A DNA stretch of 64,000 bases. It comes from Hydractinia symbiolongicarpus (Eukaryota; Cnidaria; Hydrozoa; Anthoathecata; Hydractiniidae). The translations under genes were made by a program, and so were the position numbers. The notes under the pieces were generated by a model, which was not told the origin of the DNA, ran no database searches, and saw only the letters and a list, made by a program, of their open reading frames with translations. Positions 22,627 through 41,746 of this stretch are shown here, piece by piece (position 1 is the first letter of the stretch; every line of letters begins with the position of its first letter). The stretch is from NCBI RefSeq assembly GCF_029227915.1, contig NC_079876.1:16306001-16370000 (forward strand), written 5' to 3'.

Positions 22627-22850
22627 CTAGTCGGTAACCCGTGGAAATTCCACAGGTTTCCCGTTCTTTTTAAACCGCATAGCGTGCGTCTCGCTACTTT
22701 CGGTACCATTTTGCGTGACAGACGGACAGACGTATACAGGTATTATAATATAGACTAGTCGTTGCCCATGGAAAAATCCACGGTTCGCTCGTCCTTTATA
22801 TTTACCCGTCGCAACAAAGTGGATAAAAATATATCGCATTTGATATTCGT
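22627..22850 (-). repeat. Two adjacent copies of a dispersed repeat
   Basis: Both read on the minus strand. The copy at 22640-22745 contains GTCTGTCACGCAAAATGGTACC and AGCGAGACGCACGC, and ends with a GTGGAATTTCCACGGG-type small palindrome; a second partial copy at 22755-22830 repeats the CCGTGGATTTTTCCATGGG end. Related copies lie at 20405-20480 and 36915-37030. Confidence 0.6.
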
Positions 22851-23128
22851 GTTTCCGTAACATCATTTTCTTTCTCAATTTTGTCAGATTTTTTTCACAA
22901 TTAAGTATGATTAAAAATGCGTGCGCAAAAGTAAGGCTTTTACAGCAAACAGCTACATAGCATCAACCATTTGATACTTTTGCCAAATTTGAAAAATGAC
23001 GTAAAATCTCCCTTTTGTTTTAATAATTTTAATCTTTGATTGCAGCTAAGGCTTGACGGTCTCCATAATTGTTAAGAAATACTTTCTTCCCGCTTTTCAT
23101 CGACGGTAGTAAACCTCATTACAGTAAC

Positions 23129-23129
23129 A

Positions 23130-23196
<67 letters not shown>
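23129..23196. repeat. (ATT)n microsatellite
   Basis: About 22 uninterrupted ATT triplets immediately left of the AGTAGTACT tandem array. Confidence 0.9.
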
Positions 23197-23201
23197 TTAT
23201 T

Positions 23202-23318
23202 AGTAGTACTATTCTAACATAGTAGTACTATTCTACCTTTTAGTAGTACTATTCTAACAGAGTAGTATTATTCTATCAGCAGGACTATTCTAACATAAAG
23301 TAGTATTATTCTAACCTG
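23202..23318 (+). repeat. Tandem array of an AGTAGTACTATTCTAACA motif
   Basis: Six copies start at 23202, 23221, 23242, 23261, 23281 and 23299 (period 18-21 bases) with modest drift. Single copies recur at 26577 and 26956, and an inverted copy at 27117-27131. Confidence 0.8.
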
Positions 23319-24525
23319 TTGTGATAATAAGACCTCTCCGTCATCCATTTCAAAAGGGTAACTTTGACAGATTGTGAAGTACAAAATTGTGCCCTGAATT
23401 GTTTCTGGATCTGAATTAATGTCTGCTGTCGACATAATTTGGAATAGTAAACAAAAAAATGTGTTTTTTTCACCTAAGTATCGCTTTAAGCACTAATTGG
23501 TCGAAATAATTGAAAATGATTTTTTAGACAAAGATAAGCACAGCAAAAAAAAAGTATGCCGAACATGATGATGGCATTAAAAACTCCTTTTTTGTAACCT
23601 AAGTACCGCTTTCAGCAAAGTTTAAAAATCATTTTTCTTTTTTTCACAAATTATGCAGGAAACATAAACACAACAGACCTATATAAGTGTCACCTATCTT
23701 GAATTGTGATGTGTGGTTCTAATAGACCATTGTACTTATTCAGGTATTAGTTTTTAGGAGGTCACAGGAACACTGTTTGAAAAGAAAATTTTGTTTTTAA
23801 ACATAGCAGTTGTAGGCTCTTTATTGGATGAATTGCTTGTGATTTTTTCAGGATTTATGTACTTTTTCACGGAGAATAAACTTTGTTATTTGGTGGAAAA
23901 AATGGCGAAAAACAATGCGACAGACATATGAATTGCATAGAAGAAAGGGCTAGCGGTGCAATTTTCTCTTTTTTTAGTCTGATAAACCAACTTGTTTTTC
24001 TAAAAAAAATGTTTTTTTAGAAAGAGAGAATTGGTTTGTCTATTTACAAGTAAAAATAATAGCCACACCACGTAATTAACACCAGCCCTATAATATTAAT
24101 AAAGTACGTTAAGAGGATATGGACAGTATTGGGGTTTTGGGTTTAGAATTGAAAAGATAATTAGAAATTCAATCATAACGGTTAATGAAATAAATAAGCG
24201 TTGCTGCAACAAAAATTTATTTGTACCACAAAGCCACTAAAACAAAATATTTTTTAAACAGGGGTAAACATAAAAAGCATTAGTTCTTAATCGTTACTAT
24301 TTGAATAGTATGTGACGCAAACTGAACTGGACCTAAATGTGGAAAGAACTTATTGTTTCCTTTCGTAATTAAGTCTTGTACGCGGTTGAGCAAATAAGTA
24401 TTTTTCCAGCAATTCGGAACCTTCCAAGCTTTCTAAAACTCTATACTCTGTAATTGGCCTAAATCTTATTATTTTAGCACATTTGCTTGCAACTCTTTAA
24501 TGTCACTACTTGAAAACATTTTTCT

Positions 24526-24702
24526 TCATGTATTGGATTTTTTCGCCTCGACCTCGCTGTCGGATAAGGTGTCATCGAAGTTATCGTGATGTTCAGGATC
24601 TACTTCTATTATTTCTCTTCCAGAATGTTTGGTATGGTGAAAATCTACATCACTTACATCGTTGGCGTTATCGTCGGCTTCAGTGTTTAGATCAAAGTAT
24701 GT
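24526..24702 (-). CDS. Possible terminal exon, acidic protein
   Basis: The minus strand has an acceptor (TTATAG) at 24703-24704, then 58 open codons to a TGA at 24526-24528, and ATTAAA about 25 bases later. The product is very acidic (NTEADDNANDVSDVD, EVDPEHHDNFDDTLSDSEVE), a composition unlikely from random AT-rich DNA. The protein is not recognised. It could belong to a host gene or to the candidate element that surrounds it; no upstream exon was found with confidence. Confidence 0.3.
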   Translation of the reverse strand, partial: TYFDLNTEADDNANDVSDVDFHHTKHSGREIIEVDPEHHDNFDDTLSDSEVEAKKSNT

Positions 24703-25437
24703 CTATAATATCTAATGTGTTTAAACAGAGGATGACACCTTTCCTGCACAGACAATTTATAATAAATTCTTTGTACGATGTTTCGACGTCTTTTTGGATA
24801 CACTTTTTTACACACATTTGATTTTGCCATGCATTTTAGGCGAAAGGAACCGAGTGCTAAAAACTTCACAACTTTAGTAAAGGAGATCACTTTGTATTTT
24901 TCAATGCATATTAAACACAATCGTTGAACATACAAAACATACATATCGTATCACCTTTCCATTTATCTTACGTCAATGCAAGCTCTACCTAGCATACTTA
25001 AGGATTAGCTAACCCAACAACCCTGAATTTCTTAGTAGCTCATTTTTTTCATTTTGGAATTCAAGGTTAAAAAACGCCCTGGGGCGTTAATGTTTTTCTG
25101 CAGTCACACCCATTTACGACCAAAAATACACGAAATATCTCATTAAAAAATTGAATCAACCTTTTCGGACGTTTTGTCTGGCACCTGAGTAAATCGATAA
25201 ATAGTGATTAAATAGTTGAATGTCATTAAAGTATCAAAATAATACTTTATTTGAATAATTTTAAACAAATCTTGATAAAAATATCTGTCGAACAATAGAT
25301 CTTCTTTTTAAAAATATGCTGACGTCAGCAAGAAGTAATGCTGATAGCAATCATTTAAGGCATGGATTTTAATTTTCATATGACAGACATAATTTATACC
25401 AAGTGCGCGAGTCAAAAAACGCAAAATCAAGGGAAAA

Positions 25438-25724
25438 AACTTTAGCGAATGACACCCTTCAATTATTTTCGCGGGAAAAAATTTCGCGATCTGTCATTTC
25501 TATAATTTTTTCGTAAGAATTATCTTTTGCGATGGGCGGTGGTGTCGACAGCATTTGTCCTATTTTTGTTTCTTGTCTTTCAGTGAAGTACATGTTTCTA
25601 CAAAAAAAATTAGCTACACAGCAAAAAAATTCGTGAGGATTAACTTTCTCGAATAGGCTGTGTCAACATATTTTGCGGGAATAAACTTTCGCGATTGGGG
25701 CCATAAATTTCTTTCGCTAAAGTT
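25438..25724. mobile_element. MITE with AACTTTAGCGAA ends
   Basis: A perfect 12-bp inverted repeat (AACTTTAGCGAA at 25438-25449, complement at 25713-25724) bounds 287 bp. Inner pairs of TTTCGCG/CGCGAAA motifs (near 25460-25490 and 25670-25695) are also inverted. No coding capacity. Confidence 0.6.
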
Positions 25725-25832
25725 ACTTTCTTTGAAGTAACATCATTTCTGCTTAGAAATAAATTACTAGATCTAAATTTTAACATTCTGTTTAAAGTTT
25801 CTGACAGCCAAATTAAAGTTGCTTAACAACAT

Positions 25833-26050
25833 ATCTTCGTTTTTTCATATTTCGTATTGCCCGAAAATGCAATTTTTCCTGATTTTTGGGTAAAATCCGA
25901 AAAAATCCTGTTAACCACGTGTGAAAACTTTCTAGAATGATTTTTGTTAATAAAAAAAAGTTATGTTGTTAGTCACAAGTTTTAAGTATCATCATAGCGA
26001 AAGTTATTATATTTTACGGATCTTGAGGACCTCATAGAAATTTAGGGGTA
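25833..26050 (+). repeat. Dispersed repeat, related copy at 34020-34265
   Basis: It shares an ordered series of phrases with 34020-34265: AACATATCTTC, TTGCCCGAAAAT, TTTTTGGGTAAAATCCGA, TTAGTCACA, GTTATTATATTTT, and CATAGA-ATTTAGGGGTA. The copies are diverged but collinear. Confidence 0.65.
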
Positions 26051-27142
26051 TTTAATATTTAAGGCTCTGGGAGGTATGTGACCTAAATATTTGGTAGGCA
26101 GGTGTCTAATAGATAAATACGAAAACTCATAAAGTATCATAGCTATGCTTCATAGCAAAAAAAGAGGGGGAAAGGGTGTTAAAAAGAGGGGGGGGCGGTG
26201 TTAGTCAGGGAGCGAACCGAATAGTGTTAATCCCAAAACTGACTGAAATGACACAAACAGCCATGCGAATACCTAAAAACTATTCTGAATGCTTACTTGA
26301 TTGAATGAAGTTTTTTTTCTTAAGAAATATCATTGATAGTTAGTTCTAAATAACAAAATCACGTTGTCTTCAAACAGGGCTCTGTAACAAAAAAGGGTAA
26401 AAATTCATATAACTGATATAGAAAACGTAGCCGCAAAATAGCGCTAGCTGATCACGTGGCATTGTAACTTAGATTGTCGATTATTCTCCTGTCTCTGAAC
26501 TCATCTGCAAAATAAGCTACACCTCCATTGCATAGCTTAACAGAGAAATATTACTGTACAAACTTTCGATTTTTTGAGTAGTATTATTCTAACATTAGAG
26601 ATAAATGCGTCGCAGCAGGTACCTGTAAGGAAAAATAATATAAAAAAAAGTTTATCATTATACAGCTGCAGTCATGTTACTTCTATTTCCAACATTATTT
26701 TTTAATTATTTTACTATATTTCAACGTAGGAAGAATTTTCGCTGAAATGTTGAAACTTGCTTCCGTGATTTTGAGCATCGAGTAAGCTGAGATATGTTTT
26801 ACTTGAATTTTCGGCAAATTGAAAAATAATAACAATAAAACAAAAGAGACTCCAAATCTTTATTGTAGTGTTAAAGGACATTTAAAACTTACCCCAAAAA
26901 ATATAATCTGAGCGTGAAAGGGATTATGGGTAAGAATTTATTGCCAATTTAATGTAGTAGTACTATTCTAACATAGTATTAATTTTTTAGCGTTTAAATA
27001 AATTTTAGACAAATTCCCTTGGTATATGAAATAAATAACTTATAAGTACACCATATATGAAAGGTTACCACTTTTAATCAAATAGAAAGAAAATTATGGC
27101 AATTTAAATTTCATGATAGAATAGTACTACTCAATAAATATA

Positions 27143-27486
<344 letters not shown>

Positions 27487-27715
27487 GTATACATTAAGTA
27501 CATACCGGCAATACCTACCCAATTTTTCTCGCATGGCATGGGTTGACCCGTAGCTGTAGTAAAAGCACTTGCTAAACATGCCCGTGCTGTGGACCGAACC
27601 ACGGACCTTGTGATTACGAAGCGAACTCTATAACCACAAGCCCACGCGCCACAAGACGAACGCAACTTTGAGATGGCTCTAAGTTGCGTGCGATTTGAAC
27701 AATTTGAGCGAAATT
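27487..27715 (-). mobile_element. tRNA-derived SINE-like repeat
   Basis: On the minus strand a tRNA-like head holds an A-box-like TGGCGCGTGGG (complement of 27639-27650) and a B-box-like GGTTCGGTCC (complement of 27591-27600), about 40 bases apart as in tRNA genes. A non-tRNA body runs toward the palindrome. It is not a functional tRNA gene: stems are incomplete. A small hairpin (ACGCAACTT/AAGTTGCGT, 27660-27690) precedes the head. Confidence 0.45.
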
Positions 27716-27952
27716 TATTTTGCAACAAGACAATAGTTATACATAACTAAAAGTTTGCTGGGCCACAACCACCCAAATTTAAAAACACAGTTCATTTTCA
27801 TATATCTTCTAGCAAAAAAACAACAAAAAGCCAAGGATATTTGCAAAACGAATGTCTTTTTAAAAACAATCTCCAGAACTAGGAAGTTTTGTCTCGTCAA
27901 ATACTTTCTCTTCTTTATACACGCTATGTTTAACCATATCATCATGCTACTA

Positions 27953-28155
27953 TCGTCCCCAGGTTTTGTTTAATGCAAGGGTGCCAGCACCTTTGGGAAC
28001 GCAGTTGATCATTATGCATTAGCAAAGTCGACATGCTTGAAAATTCAGTACATGTTATGAATGATAGACAGGTTAAATCTCGTTCCCAGCGCCTGTTGTC
28101 TATAACGGTAATCGCCGTCCCGATGTCATAAAGATGCAAGATGCCCTGGGGACGA
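27953..28155. mobile_element. MITE with TCGTCCCCAGG ends
   Basis: A perfect 11-bp inverted repeat (27953-27963 and 28145-28155) bounds about 200 bp of relatively GC-rich, non-coding sequence. No target duplication is evident. Confidence 0.6.
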
Positions 28156-30038
28156 GTTTTAGACAGGAAGGCAAACTTTGAAACATCGTGCTTTGACCTT
28201 TCGGGAAATGATTATACTTTTTTTTAATTGTGATGTAGGCAAGGTGTGACATAAAACTTGGGTTAGTTGAGACAAAACCTTGTCAATTATTTCACTCAAA
28301 AAACAGTGCATTGAAGGGTGACTTGACCAATCCTTCTCCAGAGGTCATGCTTGTCCCGCCGTCCCGCGAAACACGAAAACATGTGCAGGGGAATGAAGTA
28401 TGAAGTTTTTGGAAAACGTCAGATTCAGAGACATTTTAAAAAAGCGCGATATCTATAGTCACATGCTTTTCATTACAATAAAAAATTTATCTAGTGCACG
28501 AAAATACGTTTCATACGTCTTAATGTTTGTAGGTAAAGATATTTTTCAATTCCCTAATTCTAATCATTAGGATAAAAGGTAATTCGATGAGAAAGCTCTG
28601 ATTACTGCATTTAGTGTTTTTTGATGTCATAAGATCACTGTAACATGGTAAACTCGTTACAGAAAACCATTATTGATTTTTAAGTCCAAAATATTGCAAG
28701 CACTAGTTATGTATTTGTGAAGGTAAAAAATTTGACAATATTGACTAACGAAATATGTTTTTCAATTTTTAGTGGAATTTCACTTTTTGTCGCAACTATC
28801 GGTAACACACGTTAAAAATCTTCACTTGATTTAAAAATACATGCTTTAAAATATTTGAGAAGAACAATATGCGAAATTTACCGTACACCACAATTGTTTA
28901 ATCACTTTCTTAGATTGATCATATTGATAAGAAAAAAAGTAGTCTGGTGCAAACAATTGTTTTATGTTCATGTTTTTATAAGCGAATGAAGCTAGCGCCC
29001 AGATCTCCAATCCTGCACAGAAGTTCAAAATGACGTAGTTTGGTGTTTATTTTAATATGCCTATGGGGAAATTGTGCGATTTTTTGGCTGTTCCACTTCC
29101 AAAAGACGTATAGATATAAGCATTTTCGAAGGTTAGCATCATAACAAAGGATCGTGATAAGCAGCTAAGAAAGCGTCCTGAGTTAACGTGTTTCTAAAGA
29201 CGCTTAAAACTTTAAACGGTATCTTGCTTAGCGAGGTCACGACTAAAACCATCCTGAGACTCAAAATCTCCATAGAAACACAATAGAAATGTTACGGAAA
29301 CGAGACTTTTATCCAAGTCTGTGATTGCCCTACCCCACTTCCCATATAAATAGAACGACGAGTCTCCAAAGCCTCTTGAAAAAGACATGGTTAAAAACAG
29401 CATTTTTGTTCGAAAATAGTTTCTTTTTGACTCTGTGAAGGAGTCTGCATAGTTAGCATGCCTAATATGATAAGGGCGGGATATAAAAAAACTAAGGAAC
29501 GTGTTTTTACTGGATACATAAGATCTTCAGAGTATTTATTTAATGTCAAGGTTTTCACAGCTGTGAAGTAGTTGCAAAAAGAGCATTCTGCTTTGGCTTG
29601 TACTAGTTATTTTTTCGCCCAGACATTATATGGTTGTGAATTAGGAACATCACACGAGCTAGATATATTGAGACAAATTGTACCGTATTGCTGTGCTTGA
29701 AAATGTGAACCAATATGGCCGATATTTGCAGTTTTGTATTACCCCCACTGTAAGAATATAATAAAAAGAACTTTCCATGCATGTCAAAACGATAAACATA
29801 ATTTAAACCAAAAAATATAAATCATGAAAAAGCTTGAATATTTCGTTTGCATTTTTTTTGTTAATTTTCTCACATCCCACAACAAAACTATTGTAAAAAA
29901 TACATTAAATTTTTTTAATTAAATATAATTTAACAATAACAAAGAACAAGTGAGGGAGTGAGAGACGATACATCATCTCCAAAAGATTTCATTTAATAAC
30001 TAATAGTTTGTGTTTGTGTTTACGTCGTAACCGAGCGT
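28156..30038. other. Intergenic region and VCP 3' UTR
   Basis: No confident gene. The right end (about 29900-30038) must contain the 3' UTR of the minus-strand VCP gene; TTTAAT (ATTAAA on the minus strand) occurs near 29910 and 29992. The segment 29210-29400 is less AT-rich and may be an old repeat. Confidence 0.4.
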
Positions 30039-37555
<7,517 letters not shown>

Positions 37556-40500
37556 TTAAGGTGGCAGTAATCCTTTTATTTTTTACATAATTAGTTACCA
37601 AAAATTGTTTACAGACTATATATTCATTTTTTTCTGTTATAACACACTTGTCATGATTTTATAGCTAAAATACTGTATCTCTCACCAAAAATATTTAGCC
37701 TTAACAATTCCTCTTTAAAATAAAATTTATGAATCTTATACATTAATTCCCTTGCGTGAGTAAAACTGTGAGTCCACGACACGGAAATCACGGGTCACTT
37801 TCTTATGACGTGGCTGTACGCTAAAATTTAACTAAAAAGATTAGGGATGTACTTCATAGAAATCGCACATAAGGTGTAAATATATAACCCGCTGCTAATA
37901 ACGATATAAATATATATACCCTTATGCCAAAAACTCTATGTTAGCATATATATATAGGTATCGCTACATATGAAACGGTATTAGATATTCACAAAGCATA
38001 CGGACTGTTAAATGAAGTTCCTAGCATAAAACGAAAATTGTGTTTACGATGGCTGTTCTTTTTGAGTATTCTCTACTCTTTCATTCAAAATAAATCTTTA
38101 AAAAAACATTTGAAGAAGAGCATGGTTTTATAAATTAATCATAGCAAGGTTCTGTAAGGTTTTTTCATGTTTTATTTTCAGTTTTGATTATATTATTGTT
38201 GCCAGACATGTTTTATAGCTAGCATCATAAAAAGCCAACCACCACCAACAACTAGCTAGCTAGCTAGGAATATATATATATATATGTAGCCATGTTCTTT
38301 ATACCTAGCTAAGTCTCCAGTTTATATTTAAGTGACTAGCTATTAGCTGCTGTAGCTAGCTAATGCTAGCTTTAAACTAAAGATTCCCAGTATATATATT
38401 TCCACAAAACACATCAAACGTTATTAACCCTGAAAATTTTAAACATTTTTCTGGGTTTTTTTTGGTTTGCGAAGTTCTTTTCCTCCAAATATTCTGAAAA
38501 TAAAGTTCAGAAATTACTTATTTTTAAAATGTAAATTTAATTTGTTTCAAATTGTGGGCAAAAACCTTAATCAGCATGCTAAAAGAACTGACTTTTCTTA
38601 ATTTAAATTACTAAACACAACCATTTTCTTACATTTAGTGTAAACTTTTGTGCGTATGGCTTATATTTAATACACCAAAAGAGCTACTTTGTTGATTTCA
38701 ATTTTATACTCTTTGTAAGCTATTTTTTTCTTCTTTTTGACATTCCTGTTTTACCACTCAATTTTTACATTTTATAAGTTATTTGGAACAGAATGGTATG
38801 AAATAGACCAAAATACCTGATCTTAGTTGTTTTTAATTTACAGGCTGTGTCTGTGAAACTTTAAGGGGAACATTTGGTGGAAGACAATGGCATGACATAT
38901 ACTGATAGAACTGATTTTTGTTGTGTTAGATGTTATATCTGAACCTTTTTGACATTTTATGTTAATTTTGCGAGGAAGGACCATATATATATACACAGAA
39001 GAGGAATTCAATTTTACACCTTGCAAGCTTTGTTTTTCTATATTTTGTATAAATTCTTACTGGGGAGGACTCCGTGCAATATATCGAAATGACTGATCCT
39101 TCTCGATTTAAATTTGATGTGTTCTAAATCGTATATAGTTTTAGAAATTTTGTGTAAGATTTAATGGGTAAGAGCTAGATGCAATATGTCAAAAAAACTT
39201 TTTTTGTTGAATCAGAAGCACTCCCTACAACCATTCTTTTTTTTTACAGTTTGTGAAGCTTTTGTGAGGAAAGAGTGTATGCAATATTATCGAAATAACT
39301 GATTTTTGTTGCAAACTGTTTTTCTTTGGCATTTTGGATTAAAATATTGTTTTAGAGAGCATATGCAGTAGATATATGTACTGAAATAGTTAAATTTTGC
39401 AAACTTTGATTTTGTCGTTACCTCTCATTTTTTACATTTTGATTAAACTTTTGTGGGAGACCGTCCGTGTGCGAAGGACCAAAATAAGAGATTTTAGTAT
39501 TATTTAGAATTTGTATTTTGTTTTGCAAAATTGGTGCAAAAATTGACATAAAATGAACTTATATACAGATTGATTGCTGTTATTTAACATGACTCATTAT
39601 GACTTATATATATATTTTATGAAAATTTGTGACAGAATACTATGTGAGATTTAAAAATTTTGTTTACTTTATTGATGGTAAAACAGCATGCAAATTGCTA
39701 AAAGGACTTTATTAATTTTAGATTTAAACACCGTTATTTTGTTGGCATTTTGTCTAAAGTTTGGTGAGGAAGGACTGTATGCAATATATCAAATAATGTT
39801 TTATTGCATTATAATTTGTCCTTGCAAATCCCTTTTTTTACACCTTAGATAAAAAATTCTGTCAGAGGCACAATTTATTGTTTATTTTTCACATTGTGTG
39901 TCAACCTTTGGCAGGGTTTGCAATAAACTAACTGATTTTAACATATACAATGAGAGAGATTTGTGTTTGACATTGATCAGCTTTTTTGTATATATGTGGT
40001 GTTTTGAGTGATTTAAATTTTATGGGTGAGATGTATGTTGAAATGCTTTTGGAAACTTCTTTCCGAATAATTTTCGCATTTGTCAGATGGTCAGAGCAAG
40101 TAATTTTAGTAGATTTAGATTTTAAATGTCACATAAATACTGCAGTTGTTGAAAACCTTTAATTTTTTTGGTCATTTATATAATAATGCAGATGTAAGAT
40201 GCGCACTGCTGTATTGTTTGTTTTTTGATGGACATATATCTGCTACATAAATTAAATGGAATACAGTGGATTCTTTCACGGGAAACAGCTAGTAATTAAT
40301 TAGTTCTGTCGAATATAGTTTAAGTCTATGAGCTTGCACAGAAAGAAATAAAAGAATTAACGTAATTATTAAAGAGAAAGGTTAATAACAACAAAGAAGC
40401 GCATTATGTATAAATTTAAGACGGTCTTCATTATGCTACAATGCACGAGTTTTAACTTTCAATAGCATTTTTGTTTTACTTTAAAATTTTCAGACATACT

Positions 40501-40942
40501 TGGTGAACCATGCAGCCATGATACAGTGTGCGGAAATCTTTTTATTTGTAATATTTTTCATTTAACAGTGTTCGATGCAGCAGGGGATGCTAATAAAGAA
40601 TCTTTTGAAAAAAACAAAAGGTTATTGTTAAAAAAATAAGAATAAACAAAAAAATCCACACACCGTTTTAACAGTGTTAATCCAAGGTTCATTTAAAACC
40701 AGAAGCTGATCAAAAATAATGAGATTGTATAAAAGTTGGAGCTCGTAGAAGCCGATTTTTTTCTTATGATACTTTTTTAAATAGAAATTTCTGTTGACTC
40801 AGCAATTTTAGTGTAAGTTAAAATCATTTTATTATGTATTAAGGCCTATATTTTCAGGAAATAGTAAAAAAAGGTAAAAATAAAACACTGAGTAAATAAT
40901 TCACCTATTTGGACAGCTAAAAAAGGGTTACTGCCACCTTAA
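37556..40942. mobile_element. TTAA-flanked non-autonomous DNA transposon, 3.4 kb
   Basis: GGTGGCAGTAATCCTTTT at 37560 and its inverted counterpart AAAAGGGTTACTGCCACC ending at 40938 match over about 18 bases with one difference, and both are flanked directly by TTAA (37556-37559 and 40939-40942). TTAA duplication is the rule for piggyBac and Kolobok elements; the end does not begin with the piggyBac CCYT, so Kolobok-like is somewhat more likely. No transposase was seen; most of the inside is a decayed tandem repeat. Confidence 0.65.
38640..39990. repeat. Highly diverged tandem repeat, about 100-bp period
   Basis: A block recurs with drift: ACATTTTG..TAAA.TTTTGTGAGGA, then GGAC.GTATGCAATATATC, then GAAATAACTGATTTT. 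The GCAATAT-like core is seen near 38887, 39077, 39178, 39280, 39365, 39470, 39686, 39779 and 39908. It lies wholly inside the TTAA-flanked element. Confidence 0.55.
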
Positions 40943-41400
40943 ATTAATGATAAAATGTCTGTTCTGCCTGTAAGTGCAATGTTGCAGACTTGCTTTATCT
41001 GTGCTCCGTCGGCGTTCACCTCTGCTTTAGTGAAGAACCGCATGGCTGGATTTCTTGTGTAAGACCTGGTTACCAACAACAAAGTAACCAGGCAAAAGAT
41101 TCATGTATACGTAGTTCTATTATCTAAGTCAGGAGTCGGTGAATTAGCTAAGATGTTTAGGTTGGCTATAAATAGGCTTGCTCGTGGATTTAAAGGACAA
41201 GGATTACTTTACTATTCCTATTAAATGAATTGATGTCAGTCTAAATGTAACGTCTGAGCTGTTAACAAATAAGATATACTTTTCTTAGAGACTTCTAAGA
41301 AAATTCCAGCAACATTAAAAAAAAAATAAACACGATGGAGTGCTTTAAAATTATTTGGAATTTTTTTATTATCTTTCAAATTCTTTCCTCCCTACAAACA
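40943..41400. other. Short intergenic stretch
   Basis: No gene seen. A small hairpin (CTGGTTAC/GTAACCAG, about 41067-41095) is present. Confidence 0.4.
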
Positions 41401-41428
41401 TTTGTAACTAGCTAGACCTGGAAATCGT

Positions 41429-41477
41429 TAGCTTGTTGTTAGAGCACTCGGCTTAATTTTGTAACGGTTTGCATTCC
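41429..41477 (+). promoter_or_regulatory. tRNA-like A and B boxes ahead of the LINE ORF
   Basis: TAGCTTGTTGTTAGAGCAC resembles the D-arm/A-box of tRNA genes (TAGCTCAGTTGGTAGAGCAC) and GGTTTGCATTCC resembles a B box (GGTTCGAATCC). They are about 20 bases closer than in an intact tRNA. It may be an internal pol III-like promoter acquired by the LINE or a SINE fragment next to it. Confidence 0.35.
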
Positions 41478-41746
41478 GTGCTTAGCTCTCGTTGAGGTCG
41501 GACGTATCTAAAACGCTCCGGTCTTGGCGCGCTAAGTCGAAGAAAGAAAAAAGAAGACTAAAGCTTGAAGAGCTCCTGCTTTGACAGCTAAGTCCTTTTT
41601 GATTTATTATATACTGTACTGCCTTCTTTACTTCATTTATATCTTTTCATTTCTTTAATTTGTTGTTTTGTAAGTTTTTTAAATTATTGTTTTTGTTAAT
41701 AAATTGTTTTTATCCCAGTCAGTTTTTTATCCATCTATCATCTAAT

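Larger units (their letters stand above)
23197..27131. mobile_element. Possible 3.9-kb element lying between two (ATT)n arrays
   Basis: The left edge carries the AGTAGTACTATTCTA motif in direct orientation just after (ATT)n; the right edge carries the same 15 bases inverted (27117-27131) just before a second (ATT)n. This is what a transposon with repeated terminal motifs inserted in an ATT microsatellite would look like. No transposase was recognised inside, and independent growth of the ATT runs is an alternative. Confidence 0.35.

Noticed and set aside
27586-27660. A functional tRNA gene on the minus strand
   Set aside because: A- and B-box-like sequences exist, but acceptor and anticodon stems do not pair well, so it is better explained as a SINE head.
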